A stretch of 64,000 nt of DNA from CAWGMT01 sp963823675. GTDB lineage: Bacteria; Planctomycetota; Planctomycetia; Isosphaerales; Isosphaeraceae. A program made the translations under genes and the position numbers. Where the stretch lies: the NCBI GenBank assembly GCA_963823675.1, contig CAWGMT010000014.1, forward strand, positions 62,001 to 126,000, in the 5' to 3' direction. Shown here piece after piece: positions 40,501 to 52,844 of this stretch (positions within the stretch are counted from its first letter, which is position 1; each line of letters starts with the position of its first letter). Under the pieces are notes generated by a model that did not search any database, was not told the origin of the DNA, and saw only the letters and a list, made by a program, of their open reading frames with translations.

Positions 40501-43500
40501 GCGGGGTTCACGCCGCCGTTGTCTCCGTCGATATAGCGGTTCTGCGCGTGGTAGAAGTTGTTGGGGTTGGTCGCCTCCGGGCCCAGCGTGGTGATCACCG
40601 TCCCGCAGACGAAGTCGACCTGGTAAAAGTTGGGGGCAAGGTGATCGGCTGAGCGTATGAGTGCCCGGCGCCTCGACCTGCGTAACCGACTGGAAGACCG
40701 TCTGAAGGTTTGCATCGTCGGCGTTGTAGAACGGCTCCGGTGCCTTGTAGCTGACCAGCGAGATCTGGTCGTAGTCTGCCGGCCGGCACGGTAAAGGTCA
40801 CCGTGACAATATCGCCTTGCTGCGGTGTTGCCGCTCAGGTCGGCTGGCGTGGTGGTCGTCATGGTAGCCGGGTTGTAGACGGAATAAGGGATGTCCTGCA
40901 AGTTGCAGCACGGGCTGACCACCGTCACCTGCTCGGCCGGGTCGTTGTTGTCGCTGGCCACATTGTTGTTGGCGTCGCCGCTATAGCTGGCGTCCCACTG
41001 ATAGACGCCCGACGGGACGCACGACGACAGCGAATAGCTCGAAGGCGTGGTGTACGAGCCGTTTCCCCTGACGGTCACCGTCTCCGTCTCGAGCTTCGTG
41101 CTGCCCTGGTATAACGTGAACGTGATCGTGCCGGTCGGGTCCCACCCGCCGGCCAGCGTGGCCGTGTCGGTCAAGCTCGCCGCGGTTCCCATCGGGACGA
41201 TGGTCGGGCTTGGCGTCGTCGTGATCGTCGGGCTCGCCGGGCTCACCGTCACGCGCTCCGCCACGGCGTTGATCTCGCTCGCCGACGCGTTGTTGGTGCC
41301 GCCGCTGTAGCTCGCGTCCCACTGGTACGTACCCGTCACCGTGCCCGTTGCTGGCAGCGTGTAGCCCGCGGGCGTGGTGTAATTGCCGTTGCCGCTGACT
41401 GGCACCGTCTCGGTGTCCACCTTGGTGCTGCCCAGGTAGAGCGTGAACGTGATCGTGCCGGTTTCGTAATAGCCGCGCGACAGCACGGCCGTGTCTTTGA
41501 GGGTCACCGACGACACGCCTAGTGTGAGGGAAGTCACGCTCGGCGTCGTTGTGATCGTTGGGCTCGCAGGACTCACCACCACCTGCTCGGCCGCGGCATT
41601 GTTCTCGCTCGCCGGCGTGTTGTTCGTGTCGCCGCTAAAGCTCGCGTCCCACTGGTACGTACCGGTCACCGTGCCCGTTGTCGGTAGCGCGTAGCCCGCG
41701 GGCGTGGTGTAGTTGCCGTTGCCGTTGACTGATAGCGTCTCGGTGTCGACCAGCGTGCTGCCCTGGTAGAGCTTGAACGTGATCGTGCCGGATTCGTAAT
41801 AGCCGACGCGCCAGTACGGCCGTGTCTTTGAGGGTCACCGACGACACGCCCAGTGTGAGGGAAGGCACGCTCGGCGTCGTTGTGATCGTCGGGCTCGCCG
41901 GGCTCACCGTCACCTGCTCGGCCGCGGCGTTGTTCTCGCTCGCCGGGGTGTTGTTGGTGTCGCCGCTAAAGCTCGCGTCCCACTGGTACGTACCGGTCAC
42001 CGTGCCCGTCGTTGGCAGCGTGTAGCCCGTCGGCGTCGTGTAATTGCCGTTGCCGCTGACCGATACCGTCTCGGTGTCGACCAGCGTGCTGCCCTGGTAG
42101 AGCGTGAAGGTGATCGTGCCGGTTTCGTAATAGCCGAGCGCCAGTACGGCCGTGTCTTTGAGGGTCACCGACGACACGCCTAGTGTGAGGGAAGTCACGC
42201 TGGGCGTCGTTGTGATCGTCGGGCTCGCCGGACTCACCGTCACCTGCTCGGCCGCGGCATTGTTCTCACTCGCCGGCGTGTTGTTCGTATCGCCGCTAAA
42301 GCTCGCGTCCCACTGGTACGTACCGGTCACCGCGCCCGTTGTTGGCAGCGTGTAGCCCGCCGGAGTGGTGTAATTGCCGTTGCCGCTGACTGAAAGCGTC
42401 TCGGTGTCGACCAGCGTGCTGCCCTGGTAGAGCGTGAAGGTGATCGTGCCGGTCTCGTAATAGCCGCACGCCAGTGCGGCTGTGTCTTTGAGGGTCACCG
42501 ACGACACGCCTAGCGTGAGGGACGTCACGCTCGGCGTCGTTGTGATCGTCGGGCTCGCCGGGCTCACCGTCACCTGCTCGGCCGCGGCGTTGTTCTCGCT
42601 CGCCGGCGTGTTGTTCGTGTCGCCGCTAAAGCTCGCGTCCCACTGGTACGTACCGGTCACCGTGCCCGTTGTCGGTAGCGCGTAGCCCGCGGGCGTGGTG
42701 TAGTTGCCGTTGCCGTTGACTGATACCGTCTCGGTGTCGACCAGCGTGCTGCCCTGGTAGAGCGTGAACGTGATCGTGCCGGATTCGTAATAGCCGCGCG
42801 CCAGTACGGCCGTGTCTTTGAGGGTCACCGACGACACGCCCAGTGTGAGGGAAGGCACGCTCGGCGTCGTCGTGATCGTCGGGCTCGCCGGGCTCACCGT
42901 CACCTGCTCGGCCGCGGCGTTGTTCTCGCTCGCCGGGGTGTTGTTGGTGTCGCCGCTAAAGCTCGCGTCCCACTGGTACGTACCGGTCACCGTGCCCGTC
43001 GTCGGCAGCGTGTAGCCCGTCGGCGTCGTGTAATTGCCGTTGCCGCTGACCGATACCGTCTCGGTGTCCACCAGCGTGCTGCCCTGGTAGAGCGTGAAGG
43101 TGATCGTGCCGGTTTCGTAATAGCCGCGCGCCAGTACGGCCGTGTCTTTGAGGGTCACCGACGACACGCCTAGTGTGAGGGAAGTCACGCTGGGCGTCGT
43201 TGTGATCGTCGGGCTCGCCGGGCTCACCGTCACCTGCTCGCCAGCGGCGTTGTTCTCGCTCGCCGGCGTGTTGTTGGTGTCGCCGCTAAAGCTCGCGTCC
43301 CACTGGTACGTACCGGTCACCGTGCTTGTTGTCGGTAGCGTGTAGCCCGCCGGCGTGGTGTAATTGCCGTTGCCGCTGACCGATACCATCTCGGTGTCGA
43401 CCAGCGTGCTGCCCTGGTAGAGCGTGAAGGTAATCGTGCCGGTTTCGTAATAGCCGAGCGCCAGTACGGCCGTGTCTTTGAGGGTCACCGCCGACACGCC

Positions 43501-46500
43501 TAGCGTGAGGTACGTCACGCTCGGCGTCGTTGTGATCGTTGGGCTTGCAGGACTCACCGTCACTTGCTCGGCCGCGGCGTTGTTCTCGCTCGCCGGCGTG
43601 TTGTTGGTGTCGCCGCTAAAGCTCGCATCCCACTGGTACGTACCGGTCACCGTGCCCGTTGTCGGCAGCGTGTAGCCCGCCGGCGTCGTGTAGCTGCCGT
43701 TGCCGCTGACCGATACCGTCTCGCTGTCGACCAGCGTGCTGCCCTGGTAGAGCGTGAACGTGATCGTGCCGGTCTCGTAGTAGCCGCACGACAATACGGC
43801 TGTGTCCGTGAGCGTCACCGACGACACGCCCAGCGTCAGCGAGGTCACGCTCGGCGTCGTCGTGATCGTCGGGCTCGCAGGACTCACCGTCACCTGCTCG
43901 GCCGCGGCGTTGTTCTCGCTCGCCGGCGTGTTGTTGGTGTCGCCGCTGAAGCTCGCATCCCACTGGTACGTACCGGTCACCGTGCCCGTTGTTGGTAGCG
44001 TGTAGCCCGTCGGCGTCGTGTAATTGCCGTTGCCGTTGACTGGCACCGTCTCGGTGTCGACCAGCGTGCTGCCCTGGTAGAGCGTGAACGTGATCGTGCC
44101 GGCTTCGTAATAGCCGCACGCCAGTGCGGCCGTGTCTTTGAGGGTCACCGTCGACGTGCCCAGAGTGAGGGACGTCACGCTCGGCGTCGTCGTGATCGTC
44201 GGGCTCGCCGGGCTCACCGTCACCTGCTCGGCCGCGGCGTTGTTCTCGCTCGCCGACGTGTTGTTGGTGTCGCCGCTGAAGCTCGCATCCCACTGGTACG
44301 TACCGGTCACCGTGCCCGTTGTTGGCAGCGTGTAGCCCGTCGGCGTGGTGTAATTGCCGTTGCCGCTGACTGGCATCGTCTCGCTGTCGAGCAGCGTGCT
44401 GCCCTGGTAGAGCGTGAACGTGATCGTGCCGGTCTCGTAATAGCCGCACGCCAGTACGGCCGTGTCTTTGAGGGTCACCGGCGACACGCCTAGTGTGAGG
44501 GAAGTCCCGCTCGGGGTCGTTGTGATCGTCGGGATCGCAGGGCTCACCGCCACCTGCTCGGGCGCGGCGTTGGTCTCGCTCGCCGACGTGTTGTTCGAGT
44601 CGCCGCTAAAGCTCGCATCCCACTGGTATGTGCCGGTCACCGTGCCCGTTGTTGGCAGCGTGTAGCCCGCCGGCGTGGTGTAACTGCCGTTGCCGCTGAC
44701 TGGCAACGTCTCGGTGTCGACCAGCCTGTTGCCCAGGTAGAGCGTGAACGTGATCGTGCCGGTCTCGTAATAGCCAAACGCCAGCACGGCCGTGTCTTTG
44801 AGGGTCACCGACGACACGCCTAGTGTGAGGGAAGTCACGCTCGGCGTCGTCGTGATCGTCGGGCTCGCAGGGCTCACCGTCACCTGCTCGGCCGCCGCGT
44901 TGGTCTCGCTCGCCGACGTGTTGTTGGTGTCGCCGCTGTAGCTCGCATCCCACTGGTAGGTGCCGGTCACCGTGCCCGTCGTCGGCAGCGTGTAGCCCGT
45001 CGGCGTGGTGTAGCTGCCGTTGCCGCTGACCGATACCGTCTCGGTGTCGACCAGCGTGCTGCCCAGGTAGAGCGTGAAGGTGATCGTGCCCGTCTCGTAG
45101 TAGCCGCACGACAGTACGGCTGTGTCTGTGAGCGTCGCCGGCGACGCGCCCAGCGTCAGCGAGGTCACGCTCGGCGTCGTCACGATTGACGGGCTTGCAG
45201 GGCTCACCACCACCTGTTCGGCCGCGGCGTTGGTCTCGCTCGCCGAAGTATTATAGGTGTCGCCGCTGTAGCTCGCATCCCACTGATAGGTTCCGGTCAC
45301 GGTACCCGTTGTTGGCAGCGTGTAGCCCGCCGGCGTTGTATAGCTGCCGTCGCCGCTGACCGGCACGGTCTCGGTGTCGACCGGCGTGGTGCCGAGGTAG
45401 AGCGTGAAGGTGATCGTGCCGGTCTCGCAATAGCCGTTCGATAGCACGGCCGTATCCGTAAGGATCACGGCCGACGCGCCTAGCGTGACCATGCCCACAC
45501 TCGGCGTCATGGTGATCGTCGGAATCGCTTGATTGGTCAACGCCGAAGCTCGCGGAGTTGGTGATGCCTCTCGCCCCGGCCGAGATCGTGTAGCTGCCGA
45601 CGATGCCGTTGGCGGTGGCGGTGACGCTCACCGTGCCATCGGCCATGATCGTCGCGGGGCTTTCGGTCAGGGTCGCCGACGCACCGCTCTGCGGCGGCGT
45701 GAATGTGACCAGGCCCCCAGCCACCGGCTCGATCGGGTTGTTGGCGGTCACGGTCGCGACCAGTGGGTTCGAGAACGCTGTGAAGATGCCGGTTGACTGG
45801 CCGCTTCCCGAAGTGACGGCGATGGTGAACAGGCTCGACTCGAAGGCGCCGATGTCCACGACGCCGCCCACGACGCGGGGGAGGCCGCGCTGGTCGGTGG
45901 TGACACCGGCGGGAATCAGCTCGTTATTGCCTGAGTCGATGGCTGGGCTGCCGGGCAGCAGGGCCATCGTCTGGGTCGGCCCGCCGTAATTGCCCAGTGG
46001 TGCCAGCACCGGATTGAGCGGCTGGGAGCTGGTGCCGGTGAGGTCGGAGCCGACCCAGCCCGAGCTGCCGTCGGTCTCGCCGACCAGGTTGTTGCCCAGT
46101 GACGCAACGGTTCCGATTGCATCAGGCCCACTGGCGCCGGCCGTGTTCTCCGCCACGATGGTGTTGCCGAAGGTCACCGTGCCACCACTGTTGTCAAGGC
46201 CGCCGCCATTCACGGCTGCGGAGTTGCCGCTGACGGTGACGTTGGTCAGAGTGGTCGTGCCACCGCTCGTGGTGTACACGCCGCCGCCGCTTTCAGACGC
46301 GGAATTGCCGCTGACGGTGCAGTTAGTCAGAGTGCTCGTGCCGTTATCGTGGGTATACAGACCGCCGCCGCTCGCGGCCGTGTTGCCGCTGACGGTGCAG
46401 TCATAGAGCGTGCTCGTACTATAATCGGTGTCCACGCCGCCGCCGCTCTGAGGGCGGAGTTGCCGCTGACGGTGCAGTTGGAGAGAGCGGTCGTGCCATA

Positions 46501-47968
46501 GTGGTAGTTGGCGACGCCGCCGCCCGACGTGGCGGAGTTGTCGCTGACAGTGCAGTTGTAGAGCGTGGTTGTGCCCGTGGCGTTGAACACGCCGCCGCCG
46601 TCTGCGCTGGCGGAGTTGCCGCTGACGATGCAGTCGGTCAGCGTGGTCGTGCCGTAATACGTGGACAGGCCGCCGCCGTTCAAGGCGACGTTGCCGCTGA
46701 CAAGAGCGCCGGTCAAGGTCGCCGTGCCGTCGAGGTTGTACACTCCGCCTCCGCTCGAGGCGGAGTTGCCGCTGACGGCGCAATCGTACAGCGTGGCCGT
46801 GCCGCTCGAGCTGGCCAGGCCGCCCCCGCTCAGAGTGGCGGCGTCTCCGCTCAGGGTGCAGTCAGTCAGCGTGGTCGTCCCGAAGCCCGAGTTGGCCACG
46901 CCGCCGCCGTTGGCGGAGGCGGCATCTGCGCTGAGCGTGCAGCCGGTCAGAGTGGTCGTGCCACCGTCGTTGTACAGGCCGCCGCCATTCACAGTGGCCA
47001 TGTCTCCGCTTACGGTGCAGTCGAAAAGCGTGGTCGTGCCCCCGCCGTTGTACAGGCCGCCGCCATTCACAGAGGCAATGTCTCCGCTTACGGTGCAGTT
47101 GTTGAGCGTGGCCGTGCCGAAGAAAATCGACAGGCCGCCGCCGTTCACGGAGGCGGTGTTGGTGCTGACAAGAACATCCGTCAGCGTGGTCGCACCGACG
47201 AAGTTGTACAGGCCGCCGCCGCTGCCGAACGCGGTGTTGCCGCTGACCTTGCAGTCTGAGAGCGTGGTCATGCCGAAGAAGTCGGACAGGCCGCCGCCGC
47301 TGCCGAAGGCGGAATTGCCGCTGACCGTGCAGTTGGTAAGCTCGGTCGTGCCGTTGTAGCTGGCCAGGCCGCCGCCGTTCGCGAACGCGGTGTTGCCGCT
47401 GACCGTGCAGTCTGAAAGCGTGGTCGTGCCGTTGTCGCTCGTGTAGAGGCCGCCGCCGTTCCCAAATGCCGTATTGCCGCTGACGGTGCAGTCGGTCAGC
47501 GTGGTCGTGCCGCCGTAGTTGGCCAGGCCGGCGCCGGCGCCGGTCACAGTTCCCCCGGTGATCGTCAGCCCCGACGATTGACGCCGTGACACCCGCGTCG
47601 ACCTGGAACACCCGGCTGAGCCCGTCGCCGTCGATCGTCACGCCGGCCGCCGGGCCCGTGATCGTCTCCGCCCCGCTCGTGTTGCTCAGCTCGAGCGGGC
47701 AGCCGGTCAGGGTGATGGTCAGCGCCGTGTCGAACACCGTGCTGTCAAAGTCGATCGTGTTGGCCCCAGGGTTCGAATTCGCCAGGTCGATCTCGCAGCG
47801 GAGCGAGCCGGCGCCGCTGTCGGCGGTGTTGGTCACGGTGAACGTGGACATCAGCCTGCGGTCCTCGAGGGCGATCACTGCCGGTCGAGTCCGCCGCCTT
47901 TCCAGTCGCCGCCCCCAGAGCTTCCACTTCCCGCCGCTCCGTTCGTTCCTCGCTCCGTTCCAACTCAT
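37561..47968 (-). CDS. Giant modular surface protein with S53 (sedolisin) peptidase domain (frameshifted)
   Basis: About 3,470 residues after joining several frames; start MSWNGARNERSGGKWKLWG at 47968 after GAGGGAG. N-terminus ALEDRRLMSTFTVTNTADSG is an LEPR-XLL-type planctomycete export/sorting segment. Modules in order: about 17 beta-helix repeats of 26 residues; a choice-of-anchor-type tail (NYGGPTQTMALLPGSPAIDS; DQRGLPR; VDIGAFES); 14 Ig-like repeats; a conserved QVDFVCG segment; an SdrD-B-like domain (GEVYNDVNVDGKLDSGDQGL); a TadG-like module (SKTISPGIYSSIKVSNSASL, MNAGTYIIKGGGFSVSG); and a sedolisin domain with ESLDVEWAHAIAPGA (Glu/Asp), GTGDYG (Asp) and GGTSLSAPAWAGL (Ser). Breaks near 47575, 46455, 45525, 41806, 40790, 40650, 40150, 39520 and 38070. 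The C-terminus is uncertain (stops at 37561 or 37380 depending on frame). Confidence 0.78.
40920..45525 (-). repeat. 330-bp coding repeat, 14 copies (Ig-like domains)
   Basis: An anchor (GTGTCTTTGAGGGTCACC on the plus strand in the standard form) recurs at 41161, 41491, 41822, then every 330 bp to 45452. Each unit encodes 110 residues: TLGVSSVTLKDTAVL, GYYETGTITFTLY, GSTLVDTETVSVSGNG, YTLPTTGTVTGTYQWDAS, FSGDTNN, EQVTVSPASPTITTTPS. Central copies are nearly identical at the DNA level; the outer ones are more diverged, as expected from unequal crossing over or gene conversion. The 331-bp interval between 41491 and 41822 comes from an extra A at about 41806. Confidence 0.9.
46200..47560 (-). 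repeat. 78-bp coding repeat, about 17 copies (beta-helix rungs)
   Basis: Each unit encodes about 26 residues of the form T-T-T-L-T-D-C-T-V-S-G-N-T-A-x-x-x-G-G-G-L-x-x-x-x-G. Seventeen can be counted before the sequence passes into the choice-of-anchor tail. The pattern is that of right-handed beta-helix adhesin-type proteins (polymorphic-outer-membrane-protein-like). Copies are diverged, so this array is older than the Ig array. Confidence 0.8.
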
Positions 47969-48402
47969 GGCTCCCTCGTTCTCCTGGTGATGAACACGCT
48001 GTGGCAACGGTTTGGAGCCGATCGAGCAGGCGCAGGATCTCGCTCGGCGAATCGTTCATGACGTTGCCTATATCCCAATAAATAGGACGCGGTCGCGGTC
48101 CGGGGGAAAAAAAGTGGAATTCTGAAGGGCGAGGGGCTGCCCGCACAGCCTGCGGCCAGGCAGGATTTCACCGTCGGCATGTTTGCGGTGCCCACGGTGG
48201 TTCTGGTCGGAGGGGTAGTGTGCGGGGCTTTGGCCGCGCCGCAAAGCAGACGCTCCGCGGTCCGTACTCCGGTGGGAAGGCGGTCCGGGCGCCTAGAAAG
48301 GTCTGCCTTCAAGAAGTCCTCGGTTTCGGGCAACGCGAGGGCGATGTCCGTCTCGCGCTGAATCTGGAGACGAACCGGGAAATCAAGCTGCTCATATCGA
48401 GA
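47969..48402. other. Intergenic region between giant gene and kinase-WD40 gene
   Basis: About 430 bp upstream of the giant gene and downstream of the kinase-WD40 gene (both minus strand). It must hold the giant gene promoter. An AT-rich patch near 48070-48090 (TATATCCCAATAAATAGG) and a run of A at 48107-48114 are the only noticeable signals. I see no gene. Confidence 0.5.
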
Positions 48403-51400
48403 TCACGTCGCGGGTGCAGGCCGGAGAAGTGATTCGGCCTCGTGGAAGAAAGCGTGGGCGTCGAGATCGCCGGTCCGTTGCGAACGCTTCATGACTTCCC
48501 TAAGCCGAGTGAAGGTGGTTCTGGCGTTGTCAAACTGGCCCAGCCGAAATTGGGTCATGGCGTGCACGGCCAGGTCGGGAACAGAGGAAGCACAGTATCG
48601 CGAGTCGATGGCTTCGGCGTGGGCCAGGGTGGCAAGGGCCGCTTCGTAGTTTCCGGTACGATACTGGGCCAAGCTCAGTGTCGTCTGGTACCTGACTTCG
48701 AAGGGTGAGAGGTGGCAGGCGGTTTCCGCCTGTTTCAGAGCCAGTCGATAGGCGGCGGTTTGGGAGGCGGGCGTTCGGACGACGGCAAAGCTGGACTTTT
48801 CGAGACCCTTCGCGGACTCCACGGATCGCTCGGCCAAGTCAATGGCTTCGCGCCGGACGGAGTCGGGAAGTGATTTGACCTGGCGCAGATGCTCGATCAC
48901 CTGCGGCTTGAACATGCCCTTTGAGAACAGCTCATGAACGGCCTTCTCGGCCGAATGGCGGACGGTGATCCGCTGTAAGTCGTCGGCGCAGTTCGCGGCC
49001 TGGGGGCGAAGGGCTTCGTCGATGGTCGGGTCGTGACGGATGCGGTCTTGAACCTGGTCTGCAGTTATGCCCTGATCGAAGAGGAATCGAACGAACATCG
49101 AGGCCTGCCTCGCTCGACGATCGTCATCCGAGAGAGGCTGAGCGTCCCAAACCGTCACGGTTCCATCGGCGTTGGCCGAAGCGATCGCGTGCCCATCGGG
49201 GCTGAACGCGACGTCGCTGGCGTAGGATCCGCGCCCTCTCAGAGTGAGGATTTCCTGACCTGTCTCCGTGTCCCAGATTTTCACCTCGCTGGGCAGGAAG
49301 GTGCCGCTGCGATATTGGCCGCCACTGACCGAGGCCAGACGCTTCTGATCGGGGCTGAAGACCACGCTGTGGATGTTCGCGGAGTGTCCTCGTAACGTCC
49401 GGATCTCCTGGCCGGTCTCAATATCCCAGAGCTTGACAGTCTGATCTCGGCCGGCAGAAGCCAGCAGGTGCCCATTCGCACTGATGGCGATGGTTGAAAC
49501 AATGTCCTTGTGTCCGGGCAAGATCCATGCGGCTTTTCCGGTGGCCGCTTCCCAGGCATGGATCGCGTTGTCGCCGGGCGACGCGACGATCCACTTGCCG
49601 TCGGGGCTGTAGCACGTGCCGCGGAATCCCCAAGGAGCAACCGCGCCGGGCTCACGAGGAAGAGTGAGGCGTTCTTGCCCGGTGCTCGCGTTCCAGATCT
49701 TGATCCCATCGCCGCGCGCGTTCGCTTCCCTCGAGGTGGCGATGGCGGAGGAGACGATTTCGCGGCCGTCGGGGCTGAAGCTCGCCCTCGTCACCGGCGA
49801 CGTGTGCCCGCGCAGGACCAGGAGCGAATCGCCCGTGCGGGCATCCCAGACTCGCACGGTTCCGTCGCTGTAGCCGGCGGAAACCAGTTTATCTCCTCGC
49901 GGACTGTACGACAGGTCGCTGACGACGCCGGAGTGCCCATTCATGATCGCCTTTTCTCGACCCGTTGCCCGGTCCCAGGTTCTGAGGGGCCCGTCGAAGT
50001 TGGCCGAGGCGATTTCGCGGCCGTCGGGGCTGCACGCGACAGCTTCAGCGATCGTCCTGTCGTGCGAGAGTATTCGAGTCTCCTCTGGCTCGATTGCATT
50101 CCAGATCTTGACCGTGCCGTCGCCGCTCGCCGTGGCGATGCGCCAGCCGTCGGGACTGAATGCCAGATCGAAGACCGTCTGGGCGTGACCGCGGAGAACA
50201 ACGGTGGCGCGATTCTCGATCTGCCAGACCTGTGCCAACTCGCCGTCGCCCGAGGCGGCCAGGCGGCGGCCATCGTGGCTGTAAGCCAGTCGATCGATCT
50301 GGTCGATAGCGCCGGAGAACGATGCGGTTTCCTGTCCCGTGTGCACGTTCCAGATCCGCACTCTGGCGTCGTCGCCGCAGCCGGCAAGGGCTTTTCCATC
50401 CGGACTGAGAGCCGCCGCCTTCAGACTTCCGAAGCTGATCTGGGTCAGGGACGTCTGCCGGCCGGTCGTCGTCTCGCAGAGGCGCACGGTTTGATCGAGG
50501 CTCACCGAGGCTAGGGTCTCGCCGGCGGCAACGAAAGCGAGCGCCAGTACCTCGGACTTGTGCCCCTCGAGCACTCGATCAGTCAAACCGGTGGAGGTGT
50601 TCCAGATCTTGATCGCACCGCCACCTGCCGCCGATGCGAGCGTCTGGCCGTCGGGATGAAGGGCATGGCAAAAGACCGTGCTCGGTTCGGCGGGCAAGGT
50701 ATGATCGAGGTAAACCCGCGTGACGTCCCAGATCTGGATTTCGCCTGGTCGGCCAGGTTCCCCCGCGGCCAGGGCCAATCGTTTTCCGTCGGAGCTGAAC
50801 ATCAGTCGCTGAAGCGGTCCGCCTGGCGCCTCGAATCGGCGGATCTCGCGCGCGCCGGCCACATCCCACAGAATCACCTCGTTGGGCTGGCCGTCGGACG
50901 ACGAGCCCGACGCGATCTTGGTTCCATCGGCGCTGAAAGCCAGGCATTTCACGAGACCTCGATGGCCGCGCAGGGTCGCCAGATCAAGGTTGCAGAGGTG
51001 GTCCAGATAATACCACTCGAAACCTCGAGGGTCCTTCTGGCCGGCGGAGGGCGCGCCATGCCGCGATAGACGCTCCTGGACCAGGTCGAGATGTCCCTCT
51101 TTCCAGTCCTGGAACGCCAGGTTCATTTCGGCGACGTACCACCTGCGGTCGCTCAGCCGCTGCGCCCTGCGTGCCAGTGTCTCCTGGGTTCTGGCCGCCT
51201 GGGCATCATGTCGAGCCCGCACAGCGAATATCCATGAGACGATCGTGCCGGCGCAGAGCGAGAGAGCGATTCCGACCGTGAGGGATGCGACCAGCGGGTT
51301 GCGCCTGCACCATCGCCAGAGCCGCTCATGAGGGGTCACGCGCCGAGCCCGGATCGGCTCTCCATTGAGAAACCGGCGCAGGTCGTCGGCCAGGGCATGG

Positions 51401-52256
51401 GCCACGGGATAACGCTTGGCCGGGTCTTTCTGCAAGCATTTCAAGCAAATGGTTTCGAGATCGCGATTGACCGCGCCATTGAGCTGGCGCGGTGACACCG
51501 GCTCCTGATGCCTCACCTGGTTGATTGTCTCGATCGTGGACGCCGCCTGAAACGGTGGCCGGCCCGTGAGCAGGCAGTAAAGTGTCGCGCCCAGGGAATA
51601 CACATCCGATGCCGGGCCGATCTCGTCGATCTTGCCTTTGGCCTGTTCCGGAGGCATGTAGCTGGCCGTTCCGACGATCTGCCCGTCCATAGTCAAGTGG
51701 CTGTCGCTCGTTACGTTCTTGGCGACCCCGAAATCGGTGACGCGGGGCTTACCGTCCTTGTCGAGCAGAACATTGCCGGGCTTGAGATCGCGGTGGATGA
51801 TGCCCCGGCCGTTGGCGTACCCCACGGCCTCGGCGACTTGCATGATCAAGCTCGCCGCTCGACGTGTAGACAACGGACCGTCCTTGACCTGTTCGGCCAG
51901 GCTTCCCCCTTCGACGAAGCCCATCGAGAAGAAATGCTGTCCCGCGAATTCGCCGACCTCATAAATCGGCACGATACCGGGATGCTCGAGCTGAGCGGCT
52001 GCCTCGGCCTCCAGGTAAAACCGCTCCACAAGCTCTGGAGAGGCCAACGTCCCTGCCAGGATCGTCTTCAGTGCCACGATGCGATTCGGCTTCTTCTGGC
52101 GGGCCTTGTAGACGATCCCCATGCCGCCGCAAGCAATCTTCTCCAGCAATTCGTAATCAGCGAACGAACCGATTCTTGACCCGTCTCATCGGCAGGAGCG
52201 GGCAGGGTTGGAGGCATCGAAGTCGCCTCGCCGGAACCTTTCGTATCGCCGGGCAT
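48403..52256 (-). CDS. Ser/Thr protein kinase with WD40 repeats (one frameshift near the N-terminus)
   Basis: About 1,284 residues. The true start is probably MPGDTKGSGEATSMPPTLPA at 52256; the frame breaks near 52168, where SFADYELLEKIACGGMG resumes the kinase domain. Kinase motifs: GGMGIVYKAR (glycine loop), VALKTI (Lys), HRDLKPGN, DFGVAKN, TASYMPPEQAK and SDVYSLGATLY, all intact. A transmembrane helix follows (ASLTVGIALSLCAGTIVSWI), then about ten to eleven WD40 repeats (for example TLRGHRGLVKCLAFSADGTK; DGTVKIWNA; LRGHTSPVTRASFSPDGREI), and a C-terminal TPR-like helical tail (ACHLSPFEVRYQTTLSLAQY). A planctomycete-specific sensor-kinase plan with the beta-propeller on the outside. Substrate unknown. 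Confidence 0.9.
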
Positions 52257-52844
52257 CGCGAACACCTCAACCTGGCTGGGTCGTCGTTCGTCCCCCCTGG
52301 AGCGGACGTCGTCGCTTCGAATCGAACTTCGGCCGCGATTACACGAATGATAGCGTTGATCCAGAGACCGTGAATAGGTCTCAACCGATTCTGGTGGAAC
52401 CCGCGCCCCGGTCGCACCGGCTTCGGACCGAGGGCCGAAGGTGCTATATATAGCGACGGTCCGCGACCCCGCCGGCAACGTGATCGGACTCTGGCAGCAA
52501 GGTCCACGTCAAGCCGTCCGAGTCTTCGCCAAGCGAGTACTCGATTGACGCCTCGATTGACTCGCGGTGGTCGATTGCCTCGCCTCATGGGAATCACTCC
52601 GGGCGTGCACGCGACCGGGGTCGCAACCGGAATCACTCCCGGCGCTCCCGCGACCGGGCTCGCCTCCTCGATCGCTCCCGGCGCTCTCGCGACCGAGGTC
52701 GCAACCGGAATCGCTCCCGGCGCTCACCCGAACGGGCTCGCCGGGTGATTGACTCCCGGCGGTGACGCGACCGGGCTCGCCTACTCAAATTATCTTGCTC
52801 AAGGCGCTGTCAATTATCTTGATCACTCTCACGGCGATTCGCCT
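52257..52844. other. Intergenic region between copy B and the kinase-WD40 gene
   Basis: About 590 bp upstream of the kinase-WD40 start and downstream of TPR-CHAT copy B. It holds a 39-bp tandem repeat (listed separately) and no supported gene. Frames read through the repeat (for example a Ser/Gly-rich one) follow its period and lack other coding support. Confidence 0.55.
52593..52787. repeat. 39-bp imperfect tandem repeat, about 5 copies
   Basis: Units begin at about 52593, 52632, 52671, 52710 and 52749, each close to ATCGCTCCCGGCGCTCCCGC followed by GACCGGGCTCGCC plus six variable bases. CTCCCGGCG and GCGACCGGG cores are conserved. Not CRISPR-like: units are contiguous without spacers. It lies about 340 bp upstream of the kinase-WD40 start. 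Confidence 0.75.

Noticed and set aside
41491..44665. Series of identical 67-residue plus-strand open frames every 330 bp
   Set aside because: They are antisense shadows of the Ig-like repeat units; none has a ribosome-binding site.
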